NCBI RefSeq assembly: GCF_019930585.1
Contig: NZ_CP082839.1
Coordinates: forward strand, 3,592,001 to 3,656,000
Direction: 5' to 3'
Source of the DNA: Sphingomonas nostoxanthinifaciens
GTDB taxonomy: Bacteria; Pseudomonadota; Alphaproteobacteria; Sphingomonadales; Sphingomonadaceae
Length of the DNA stretch: 64,000 bases
The position numbers were made by a program, and so were the translations under genes. How positions within the stretch are numbered: position 1 is the first letter of the stretch; every line of letters begins with the position of its first letter. Positions 37,845 through 45,815 of the stretch are shown here, in pieces. The notes beneath the pieces were generated by a model that searched no databases, had not been told where the DNA came from, and worked only from the letters and a program-made list of their open reading frames with translations.

Positions 37845-38089
37845 TCCTTCCGGGCAAGAACCTCCAGTCCGACCGAGCTCTCCTCACGATAGGCGGCGAG
37901 ATCCTCGCCGTCCTCGATCGGGAGAGTTCCGTGTCCACGATCTGGGACGCCGTGCGGGCGCGTAGATCGAAGCGCGAGGACGCGTCCCCGTTGCCGTTCG
38001 ACTGGTTCGTGTTGGCCTTGTCGCTGCTGTACGCGATTCAGGCGATCGAACCGCAAGGTGACCTTCTCCGCCGACAGACTATCGCGTGA
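37841..38089 (+). CDS. ABC-3C system small middle component
   Basis: An 82-residue protein beginning MILPGKNLQSDRALLTIGGE and containing a winged-helix-like core (ILAVLDRESSVSTIWDAVRA; FDWFVLALSLLYAIQAIE). Small 'middle component' proteins of this length and opening (ILP.K.l..d.sLL.iG) are the second gene of ABC-three-component systems, where they bridge the effector protein and the ATPase; this looks like the MC6 type, though the subtype is uncertain. It overlaps both neighbours by 4 bp (ATGA and GTGA), showing tight translational coupling. It has no catalytic motif. Confidence 0.75.
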   Translation: MILPGKNLQSDRALLTIGGEILAVLDRESSVSTIWDAVRARRSKREDASPLPFDWFVLALSLLYAIQAIEPQGDLLRRQTIA

Positions 38090-39879
38090 TCCGCTCTATC
38101 AGCAGCACGCTGCCGACCTTTAAGTCGCTTGGCTTTCGCTCCGGACTCAACATCATTCTGGCCGACGTCGCGGAGACCTCGACCGATCGCCACACTCGAA
38201 ACTCGGCCGGCAAGACCAGTCTCGTCGAGATCATTCACTTTCTGCTCGGAAGCGACGCCGGGAAGACGTCGTTGTTCAAGCATGAGGCGCTGATCGACCA
38301 CACATTCACGGTCGAGCTCCTTCTCGGTGACCGATGGATTAGGGCCTCCCGCTCGGGTGCTCGCGACGACGAGATCGTCCTGTCATCTGCGGACGCGGAC
38401 GCGCTTGGCTTCGCATCGGCACCGGATTTGTTCGGGTCCAGCGACGAGTTGACCAGCATTCCGCTGGATGCCTGGAAGGAAATCCTTGGCGGTCGATGGT
38501 TCGCGCTCCCCGCTGGCAGGTCCGGAACCGATTTCGCCGGCAAGGGCGCACCGAGCTTCCGGCAACTCGTCGGCTACTTCGCACGGCGCCGCAAGGTTGG
38601 CGGACTCAACGCGATCGAGAAGAACGGCAGCGATCAGCAGCCCGCCAGCTGGCAGGTTTCCATCTCGTATCTGCTCGGACTAGACTGGCGCGTCGCCCGG
38701 AAGTTTCAGGACATGCGCGATCGCAGGAAGGCGATCAGCGTGCTGAGCAAGGCGATCAATGACGGCGACCTCGGAGAGATCTTCGGAACGACCGCCGAGA
38801 TAAGGCCCGAGCTGGCGAGGGCCGAGGAGCAGATTGAAAAACTGCGCTCACAGGTGGACAGCTTCCAAGTCCACGATAGCTACCGGGATCTGGCCAGTCA
38901 GGCCGCGGCGTTGAAGGACAGTGCGACAGAACTCACCTTCGCGCTCGCGGAAGCCGACTCTGCTGTCGAATACATAACCAAGGCGCTCGATCAGGAGACG
39001 CCTCCCGCCTATGCAGACGTCGAACGCCTCTACGCCGCAGCCGGCGTCGAGCTCCCGGACGTCGCGCTCCGCCGCTTCGATGAGGTGAAGGCATTCCAGG
39101 CGTCGGTCGCCACCAATCGTCGCCTCTATCTGCAGCAGCAGATCGACGAGGTCTTCGCGGAACGCGATCGTCTCCGCGAGGAACTCGAGATTGCGACGGG
39201 CAAGCGGACTGAAATCCTGCGCGCGCTCGACGGCAAGGGCGCCTTCGAGGATCTCATTCGCCTCCGCGAGCAGTTCGGTGAACTCGTCAGCCGTGCCGAG
39301 ACACTACGCAGCAAGCTCAAGCACGCCGCGGCGCTCGAGAACAACAAGGCGCTGCTGAAGGTGGAGGCTGCGGATCTCGAGTTGATGCTCCGCCATAGCC
39401 ACGAGGAGGCGGAGGACAGCATCAAGCGGGCCACTGTGCTCGTCGATCACGCGATCACGACGCTGTATGACGACCGCACGGGCAATCTCATCGTCGAGGC
39501 AACACGCTCCGGTCCTAAGTTCCGCATGGATATCCAGGGTGGCGGCAACAAGGGCGGCATCGACATGATGAAGCTGTTCTGCTTTGACACCGCACTCTTG
39601 CGGATCGCCTTCGACCGGTTCGCGCCAGGGCCGCGGATGCTCGTGCACGACAGCCATCTATTCGACGGGGTGGATTCGCGGCAAGTCGCGCAGGCACTCG
39701 TCTATGGCATGGAGATCGCTGGAGAGGTGGGCGGGCAGTACATCGTCGCGCTCAACAGCGATGAGTTCGATAAGGCCGAACTCGCGAGCGACGTCGATCT
39801 CAAGCCATTCGTCAATCCGGTCAAGCTGACCGACGACGAAACGGGAGGACTGTTCGGTTTCCGCTTCGACCTGGAATAG
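38086..39879 (+). CDS. ABC-3C system DUF2326-family SMC-like ATPase
   Basis: A 597-residue ATPase of the DUF2326 type. The GTG start at 38086 overlaps the preceding stop. Walker A is in TRNSAGKTSLVEIIHFLLG at about residues 35-53. The central residues about 240-430 are coiled coil (for example LYLQQQIDEVFAERDRLREE). The C-terminal DUF2326 region contains GGGNKGGIDMMKLFCFDTAL and the Walker B-like MLVHDSHLFDGVDSRQV, and ends GLFGFRFDLE. In ABC-3C systems this ATPase senses a nucleic-acid trigger and controls the effector subunit (here the protein two genes upstream). Full-length family member; nothing broken is seen. Confidence 0.85.
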   Translation: MIRSISSTLPTFKSLGFRSGLNIILADVAETSTDRHTRNSAGKTSLVEIIHFLLGSDAGKTSLFKHEALIDHTFTVELLLGDRWIRASRSGARDDEIVLSSADADALGFASAPDLFGSSDELTSIPLDAWKEILGGRWFALPAGRSGTDFAGKGAPSFRQLVGYFARRRKVGGLNAIEKNGSDQQPASWQVSISYLLGLDWRVARKFQDMRDRRKAISVLSKAINDGDLGEIFGTTAEIRPELARAEEQIEKLRSQVDSFQVHDSYRDLASQAAALKDSATELTFALAEADSAVEYITKALDQETPPAYADVERLYAAAGVELPDVALRRFDEVKAFQASVATNRRLYLQQQIDEVFAERDRLREELEIATGKRTEILRALDGKGAFEDLIRLREQFGELVSRAETLRSKLKHAAALENNKALLKVEAADLELMLRHSHEEAEDSIKRATVLVDHAITTLYDDRTGNLIVEATRSGPKFRMDIQGGGNKGGIDMMKLFCFDTALLRIAFDRFAPGPRMLVHDSHLFDGVDSRQVAQALVYGMEIAGEVGGQYIVALNSDEFDKAELASDVDLKPFVNPVKLTDDETGGLFGFRFDLE

Positions 39880-39977
39880 ACCGCAAGCGCATCCGATGGG
39901 AAGGTTCGCGGTGGCAAACGGCGAACGCTGCACGCTATGCCCGCCGCTCGACTTACGTATACGATTGGCTGTCGGCG

Positions 39978-40211
39978 ATGCCCCCGGTCGCCAACGACTG
40001 GCTCGACCGCTCGGCGCAGCTGACGTTCCGGTTCGCGCTCGACGCCATCGTCAAGGAACGGCGGTGGTTCGGCGACGACTTCCTCTACGGCTGCCATGCC
40101 ATTGGCGAAGGCGACCTGTTTCCGACGAGCGAACTGGCCAGGCGCGTCGATCTCTCGCCCGGTCTGCCAGTCGTCGCGACGGCTGTGGAAGGCACGTCCG
40201 ACGGCACATGA
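39978..40211 (+). CDS. Small hypothetical protein, 77 aa
   Basis: Reads MPPVANDWLDRSAQLTFRF then ALDAIVKERRWFGDDFLYG, with ordinary soluble-protein composition. The frame stays open and protein-like upstream of the ATG (RSTYVYDWLSA), so the true start may be earlier or the gene may be a 5'-truncated remnant; no ATG, GTG or ribosome-binding site was found for a longer form. It lies about 100 bp after the DUF2326 gene and 16 bp before the convergent zorD stop. No family recognised. Confidence 0.4.
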   Translation: MPPVANDWLDRSAQLTFRFALDAIVKERRWFGDDFLYGCHAIGEGDLFPTSELARRVDLSPGLPVVATAVEGTSDGT

Positions 40212-40226
40212 GCTGTCCTCGGTCGG

Positions 40227-43200
40227 CTACGGCTGAAGCTCGTCCATGTCGAAGTCGCGCAATCCGATGTCGCTGCTGCCGTTAAGCATGTCGCCGGCGA
40301 GTGCGCGCTTCCGTTCGAGAAGCTCGTCGAGCTTGACGTCGAAGGTCTTGAAGTCCTCCGCCGAAACGGTCGGGTAGTAGACGAACACGTCCTTGGTCTG
40401 GCCAATCCGGTATGCCCGGTCGGTGGCCTGGTCCTCCTTCGCGGGGTTCCACGTCCGCGTGAAGTGGATCACGTGGTTCGCCGCCTGCATGTTGACGCCG
40501 AAGCCGACCGCTACGGGCGAGAGAACGATGATGCCGAAGCCCGGCTGCTCCTGGAACTTCCTGATCCGCTTCTGGCGGCTGTCGATGCTGCTCGCAACCG
40601 CAGACGTGTCGCCGTTGATGATGTCCGGCGTGATCCCAAACGCCTCGCGGACGTAGTGCCGGATGAGACGCTGGATGGCCTTGAACTCGCAGAAGACGAT
40701 GGCCTTCTCCTGAAGGTCGCGGATCGATCCCAGTTCCTCGATGAGCCAGTCGAGCTTCGGGGACCGGCTCCGGTAGGTGTCGATCGGATCGAACGTCTCG
40801 ATCGCGCCGTTGCCGCTCGGCTCCGAGCATAGGAGCCGTAACCGGTGGAGCAGGGCTAGGTGTCCCGCGGACGCCGCCTGCTTGCGGAAGCGTTCTATGG
40901 CACCGACGTAGAGGCCTCGCTGGAAGCCGCTCATGGGCAGGTTCCGGCTCGCGCCGTCGACGATCTTGTCCTTCAGGTCCGTGGCCACGTCGACCTTCAT
41001 CCTGCGGAGCAGCTGCGGTGCTATGATGCCCCGCAGTTCCTCGATCTTGGCGCGATCCTCCTCTCCCTCCGCCTCGATGGGTCGCCGGTAGCTCGAACCG
41101 AACTCGTTCAGCGCACCCAGGAGTCCGGGCTGCACGAAGTCGAACAGGCACCAGAGATCGACGAGACTGTTCTCGACCGGCGTTCCCGTGCAGGCGATGC
41201 GGAACGCGGCCTTCTGCTTCTTCGCAGCCTTGGTCATCGCGGCGTTCGGATTCTTGATCTTCTGGGCCTCGTCGCAGACCATCACGGACCAGCGCTCGCG
41301 CGCGAACGAGAACTCGAGATCCCGCAGCGTCTCGTATGTGGTTAGGACGACGTCGGCATCGCCCCGCCAATCCGGTCTGAGGAAGCGGACGAGCCCTTCG
41401 CGCCGGAGCTGCTCGTCGACGGCCGACTTGTCGACGCGCAGCTCGGACAGCCCGTCTCCATAGGCGGTGAGGATTCGGAGCGTCCCCGGCTCCAGGAACT
41501 TGTCGGCCTCCTCGCGCCAGTTCTCCAGCAGCGAGAGCGGCGCGATCACCAGGGCCGGCGGCGTCGTCGGATCCTCTTCGCGCGCCCGCGAGATCAGACA
41601 CAGTATCTGGAGCGTCTTGCCGAGCCCCATGTCGTCGGCGAGGAGTGCGCCTCGGCACTGGTCTGGTGCGAGGGCCAGCAGATGCTGCATCCATGCGAGG
41701 CCTTCGAGCTGATGCTCCTTGAGCGACACCTCGGGGCGCAGCGCCGACGGGAGACGCGCGGATGCGGGAGGCGTGGCCAGTGCCGCGAGCCGCTCCTCGC
41801 GGTAGTCGATCTGATCTATGTTGCCCTTCAGGATCAGCGTGGGCCGCTTGCCCCGCTTGGCGGACGTTGGCGGCTTGAACGTACCGGCGGAGGCCTCCCT
41901 TCTCGCATTGGCGAAGGCGGAGACGATGGCCAGAGCCTCGCCCAAAGGGATGTCGCTCGGGCAGCCGGTCAGGGGGACCGTGTCGGAACCGCGCTCGCGC
42001 GCGATGTCGACGCCGGTGCGCAGCTCCTCGGACAGTTCATCGGTGAGCGGCATCACCACGGGTTCGTTCGAGGCGGGGTCCGTCCAGCCGATCATCGGCA
42101 CCAGGTTCTTGGGGAACCAGCCTTCTCCTTCCTTCCGCTTCGCGAAGTGTGGGGAATAGAAGGCCTTGTCGTGGCCGATACCGTCGACTCGATCCGAGTA
42201 GCCGGCGAGGTCGTATATCTCGCCGTATGTGATCAGACCTTCGCTGCGCTGACCGAGCGCGCGAAGCAGCGCCTCGCAGTGCAGGCGACTGTCGCCGTCG
42301 AGCTCGAATTCGTAGTCGTCCCACGCGCAGAGCTGCAGGTTCCGATCGAGATGCGAGAGGACGCGGTCGGTGAACTCCCGGACATCGTCCTCGTCCAGCG
42401 CGAGCGCGCGCGTCTCGGGCGCGTCGCCAGTTCCCGAGGTTATCAGGAGGCCGAGCGTGCCCGGGCCATGGGTCTCCGGCGTCATCGCCGCGAAGCGATC
42501 GAAGACGATGCCGGCCTGTTCCTTCGCCGCCTCGAACTGGTCGGCGTCGATTACGCGCGCGGCGTCCGGACCGATCGCCGCCGTCGGATTGAGCAGGAAC
42601 GCTTCGGCCCGTTTGCCTGCGAGGCGTCTGCCCGGCATGCGCTTGATCTCGCGGAGCACGGTCCCGACCTCGGGGGCGATCATGACCTGGATGACGCCTT
42701 CGGGTGTCGTCAGGTCGTACCGCTCCCGCACCGACGCGGACTTGTCGTAGGCTTCCAGCCAGTGGGTCGGAGCGCCTTCGAACCAGGGTTCGACCTCGAC
42801 GAGCCGCTGGTCGCCCGATCGCCGCAGCGCAAGCTGCAGCTTGTCCGGCGTCAGCACGACCGTGCGGTAGAGGAAGTCGTCGAGCATCGCGCCGGCGGCG
42901 AGTGCCGACTGCCTGATCTCGCCCCAGCTCCGGCGCTGCGCTGCCTCGTTCCTGGCGTCTTCCCCGCGACGCGCGAAGTTTCGGACCCGCTCCACGAGAT
43001 CCCACACGGGCGGCGCGAGGAGATGCGCCGTTCCGCCCAACTCGAGTGCGCCGTGGTTCAGTCGGGCGCCGGGGATCGACTTCCGTTCGCCATCGACCCA
43101 GCCGTCTATCGCAACGGCGAAGCCCTCGTCGGTCAGCGAGCCCCGGCTCGCCAGCCTGGGCGTGGCCGCGATCGTCCCTGGAAGTCCCAGGATCGCCATC

Positions 43201-43445
43201 TCGCGGGCCGCCTCCGGATCATCGAGCATCACGTAGAGCTGCGGCCAGCGGATCAGATGGCCGTCGGTACCGTGCTCGGCCAGGCCCTCGTCCGTCAGTT
43301 GGTCCAGGAGTGCCGTCGCCGCTGCGGCCGCGGGAGCGGACGTGGCCGCGGCGCGGAAGGCCAGCCCGTCGTCGGTGACGGCGGCACAGATCGGCTCGGC
43401 CGGCCGATCCGTCGGATCCTTCGGTGGTCGTCGTCCCCAGATCAT
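40227..43445 (-). CDS. zorD: Zorya type I ZorD, SNF2-family helicase/effector
   Basis: A 1072-residue protein. Residues about 1-560 are the family-specific N-terminal region. The SNF2 helicase core follows: ALLADDMGLGKTLQILCLIS (Walker A near residue 600), APLSLLENWREEADKF, VVLTTYETLRDLEFSF, VMVCDEAQKIKNP (DEAQ near 722), ACTGTPVENSLVDLWCLFDF, and the C-terminal lobe with KAIVFCEFKAIQRLIRHYV and THFTRTWNPAKEDQATDRAYRIGQ-like sequence. ZorD is the nuclease/ATPase effector of Zorya and is thought to attack invading DNA once the ZorAB motor signals. The ATG at 43445 overlaps the zorC stop (ATGA). Last gene of the zorABCD operon. Confidence 0.92.
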   Translation of the reverse strand: MIWGRRPPKDPTDRPAEPICAAVTDDGLAFRAAATSAPAAAAATALLDQLTDEGLAEHGTDGHLIRWPQLYVMLDDPEAAREMAILGLPGTIAATPRLASRGSLTDEGFAVAIDGWVDGERKSIPGARLNHGALELGGTAHLLAPPVWDLVERVRNFARRGEDARNEAAQRRSWGEIRQSALAAGAMLDDFLYRTVVLTPDKLQLALRRSGDQRLVEVEPWFEGAPTHWLEAYDKSASVRERYDLTTPEGVIQVMIAPEVGTVLREIKRMPGRRLAGKRAEAFLLNPTAAIGPDAARVIDADQFEAAKEQAGIVFDRFAAMTPETHGPGTLGLLITSGTGDAPETRALALDEDDVREFTDRVLSHLDRNLQLCAWDDYEFELDGDSRLHCEALLRALGQRSEGLITYGEIYDLAGYSDRVDGIGHDKAFYSPHFAKRKEGEGWFPKNLVPMIGWTDPASNEPVVMPLTDELSEELRTGVDIARERGSDTVPLTGCPSDIPLGEALAIVSAFANARREASAGTFKPPTSAKRGKRPTLILKGNIDQIDYREERLAALATPPASARLPSALRPEVSLKEHQLEGLAWMQHLLALAPDQCRGALLADDMGLGKTLQILCLISRAREEDPTTPPALVIAPLSLLENWREEADKFLEPGTLRILTAYGDGLSELRVDKSAVDEQLRREGLVRFLRPDWRGDADVVLTTYETLRDLEFSFARERWSVMVCDEAQKIKNPNAAMTKAAKKQKAAFRIACTGTPVENSLVDLWCLFDFVQPGLLGALNEFGSSYRRPIEAEGEEDRAKIEELRGIIAPQLLRRMKVDVATDLKDKIVDGASRNLPMSGFQRGLYVGAIERFRKQAASAGHLALLHRLRLLCSEPSGNGAIETFDPIDTYRSRSPKLDWLIEELGSIRDLQEKAIVFCEFKAIQRLIRHYVREAFGITPDIINGDTSAVASSIDSRQKRIRKFQEQPGFGIIVLSPVAVGFGVNMQAANHVIHFTRTWNPAKEDQATDRAYRIGQTKDVFVYYPTVSAEDFKTFDVKLDELLERKRALAGDMLNGSSDIGLRDFDMDELQP

Positions 43446-45106
43446 GCCTTCAAGTACCAGGCGCCCCGGCGTTCGGACCAGACGAAGCCGCGTCGGATGA
43501 GTTCGGCGGACGCAGGGCCATTGCCGGGCGCGTACGCCCAGAGGGTGCCGCCCTTGTCCCGAGAGTCCAGGGTCTTGATGCCGCTGCGCGCCAGGAAGGC
43601 GACATGGTCGGCCGGCGGAGCCTGCGTGGATCGAGCCTCGGGCACCCGCCATTCGGTAGGCTTCATACGCGGAATGGCGACCGGGGAAGCCGGGCTCCGA
43701 CCAGCTTGTTCGGTCGGACGACCCGCTCCGAGTTCGGCCATCCGGCGCTCGATCTTGCGCTCCCACCTCTCTTCGGCACTGTCGGTGTGCACCATCCTCG
43801 CCACGTGGGAAGGATGCTTCAGCGCGGTGCGGTTGCCCGCGACCGACGCCCGGCGGAGGTCGAACGGGAGCGAGCCCGCGTCGAAAGCGAACATCGCGTT
43901 GCCCTTCTCGCCGAACTCGACGACGACATGTCCTCCGATCCGCATGATGAAGGCGTTGTTTCGGCCACCGCTCTCCAGGCGCAGCAGGCGGCCCTTCATC
44001 GACTGGCGCAGCGATCGGAAGTCCGGGCGGTTGTCCGAATAGGCCGCATCCCCGAGCGCGAAGTGCATGTCGCTGATGCGGTCGACGTAGCGCTTCCAGA
44101 AGTTGATCCGGCGCTGATCGTTGATGCCGTCCTCGGAGAGGAGGCCGAAGAAGTCCTCAATGAGCCTGAACTTCAGCCACGACGAAACCATCTGCCGGGT
44201 CTCCGCCTCGACGAGGGTCCAGCGGGTGTCGTTGCGTTCGAGCCACGGATTGCCCCAGCGGGCCACGGACGCGTCCCGCAGGTCGGGCTCGATCTCGGTG
44301 GAGGCGCAGCCTGCGTACCGATCGAGAATACGCGCCAACGCGTCGTCCGCCAGGAGGGGGTGCTCTTCGATCAGCGTCAGCACCCGCGACATCAAGCTCC
44401 TGAGCCGGCGGTCATCGAACGCGACGGCGGCCTCGATCTGCGCCTCGAATATCCGCCGCCCGATCCATGAAGAGTCGCCTGCGGAAAGCTCCCGCCGGAG
44501 AGGCTCGATCACCCCTGCCCCGTCCTCGAGCAATTCGGCTCCGTACCGGTCGCACGGGCGCTCTCCGAGGATGTTCGCGTGTTCGTCGATGACCTGGAGC
44601 CAATCGGGCGAGCGGCCTGATCTCTCGAGCTCGGGCAGGTTGTCGTTGAGGTAGGTGCGAAGCAGCGTCCAGTTCCGCCGGCCCACCTCGGGTCCGGCGT
44701 CCGGGTCGTAGCCGATGTATCCGTCGAGGAGCCCGCGCCAGCATCTGCGGTAGGGCCGGCGCATCGCCCGGAAGCCGTCCACCTCGTCGATCAGCGGCTC
44801 GAACTGGTCGCCGTCCTCGATCAGCGGTGGCTGGCCGCTGTTGCGCACGGTGGTGCCCCAGCAGACCAGGCGGGCCGACCTCACGTCAGCCAGCCGTCCG
44901 GTCCGCCGGTATTCCGCGATGGCCTCGCGGACGCGGTCAGGGGGTGCTCCGACGCCCGCCCCGGTCCCCCCGAGGATCGCACGCAGCGATCTGATCTCGG
45001 CGGCCAGAGACGTGAGATCGGCGGACGGCACGTTCCGCAGGGCGGCCTCGCCGGCGGCCCGCATGCGCTCGCCGAGACGGATCGCTCGGGGCGTCAGAGC
45101 GCGCAC
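43442..45106 (-). CDS. zorC: Zorya type I ZorC, EH-signature domain protein
   Basis: A 554-residue protein of the usual ZorC size. It begins at GTG 45106, overlapping zorB by 13 bp, and ends overlapping zorD by 4 bp. The C-terminal half contains the EH-signature region (NDQRRINFWKRYVDRISD, then GDAAYSDNRPDFRSLRQSMKG, RNNAFIMRIGGHVVVEFGEKGNA and SLPFDLRRASVAGNRTALKH). The region after residue about 440 is a disordered linker and a short terminal domain (WAYAPGNGPASAELIRRGF). In type I Zorya, ZorC is a cytoplasmic DNA-binding component recruited together with ZorD. Identification rests on the motif and on operon order zorA-B-C-D. Confidence 0.9.
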   Translation of the reverse strand: MRALTPRAIRLGERMRAAGEAALRNVPSADLTSLAAEIRSLRAILGGTGAGVGAPPDRVREAIAEYRRTGRLADVRSARLVCWGTTVRNSGQPPLIEDGDQFEPLIDEVDGFRAMRRPYRRCWRGLLDGYIGYDPDAGPEVGRRNWTLLRTYLNDNLPELERSGRSPDWLQVIDEHANILGERPCDRYGAELLEDGAGVIEPLRRELSAGDSSWIGRRIFEAQIEAAVAFDDRRLRSLMSRVLTLIEEHPLLADDALARILDRYAGCASTEIEPDLRDASVARWGNPWLERNDTRWTLVEAETRQMVSSWLKFRLIEDFFGLLSEDGINDQRRINFWKRYVDRISDMHFALGDAAYSDNRPDFRSLRQSMKGRLLRLESGGRNNAFIMRIGGHVVVEFGEKGNAMFAFDAGSLPFDLRRASVAGNRTALKHPSHVARMVHTDSAEERWERKIERRMAELGAGRPTEQAGRSPASPVAIPRMKPTEWRVPEARSTQAPPADHVAFLARSGIKTLDSRDKGGTLWAYAPGNGPASAELIRRGFVWSERRGAWYLKA

Positions 45107-45810
45107 GCGCCGAACTCGCCGTCGAATGAGGAGGCCGTGGTTTTCGCCGGCTCCTCGGCACCGTAGAACTCGAGGCGCAGCTCGATGCGCCGGCTCGCGT
45201 CGAGCGATTCCTTCGCGGAGTTCGACGAATAGCCACCGACCAGGAACAGCCGCCGGATCTCCTCCAGCTCGGACCGCTGCATGGGACGCTCGTCCGCGGC
45301 GGGTGGTCCCATGAGGGCGCAGAGCACGCGTTGGCTGCGCTCGAGGCTCAGATTGAGATTGTAGAGGTAGCTCCCCCGCCGATCGGTGAAGCCCTCGACC
45401 ACGATGCGCTTGAGCCATCGCTGTCCGCCCTTGTCCTGGGCGATCGCGAGGACCTCGGGGACGAAGGATCTCAGGAGGCGCTCCTGATCCGGTCGCAGGG
45501 TGAAGCTCGACGTGTCGAAGCGCGCCCGCTCGCCGAAATCTATGACCGCCCGCTCGTGGTCGACGTGGACGCCCTGCTCCCTGCGGGCGGCCTGCTCGAT
45601 CCGGTCAAGCAGCCTGTCGATCTCCTCCTGCCTCGCCGCCTCGAGCTTCTCGCGCTGCGTGATGGTCTTGGTGACCGCGAGAAGGGCAACGCTCATCACC
45701 AGCAGGAACAGGACCATGAGCGCCGTCATCAGGTCGGCGAACGAGATCCAGAAGGGCTTCTCGCCCTCCTCGCGTCCGCGGTGCGAGTTGTGTATCCGCT
45801 GACCGAACAT
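45094..45810 (-). CDS. zorB: Zorya ZorB, MotB/OmpA-like peptidoglycan-binding stator subunit
   Basis: A 238-residue MotB-like protein. A short cytoplasmic N-terminus is followed by one transmembrane helix (FADLMTALMVLFLLVMSVALL, residues about 24-44). This carries Asp26, the proton-binding aspartate expected for MotB/ZorB. A short coiled linker leads to the OmpA-like domain (about residues 95-215: ARFDTSSFTLRPDQ, VVEGFTDRRGSYLYNLNLSLERSQRV, SRRIELRLEF), which anchors to peptidoglycan. With ZorA it forms a proton-driven membrane motor that senses phage infection. The start is 5 bp after the zorA stop. Confidence 0.95.
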   Translation of the reverse strand: MFGQRIHNSHRGREEGEKPFWISFADLMTALMVLFLLVMSVALLAVTKTITQREKLEAARQEEIDRLLDRIEQAARREQGVHVDHERAVIDFGERARFDTSSFTLRPDQERLLRSFVPEVLAIAQDKGGQRWLKRIVVEGFTDRRGSYLYNLNLSLERSQRVLCALMGPPAADERPMQRSELEEIRRLFLVGGYSSNSAKESLDASRRIELRLEFYGAEEPAKTTASSFDGEFGACAL

Positions 45811-45815
45811 CTAGG

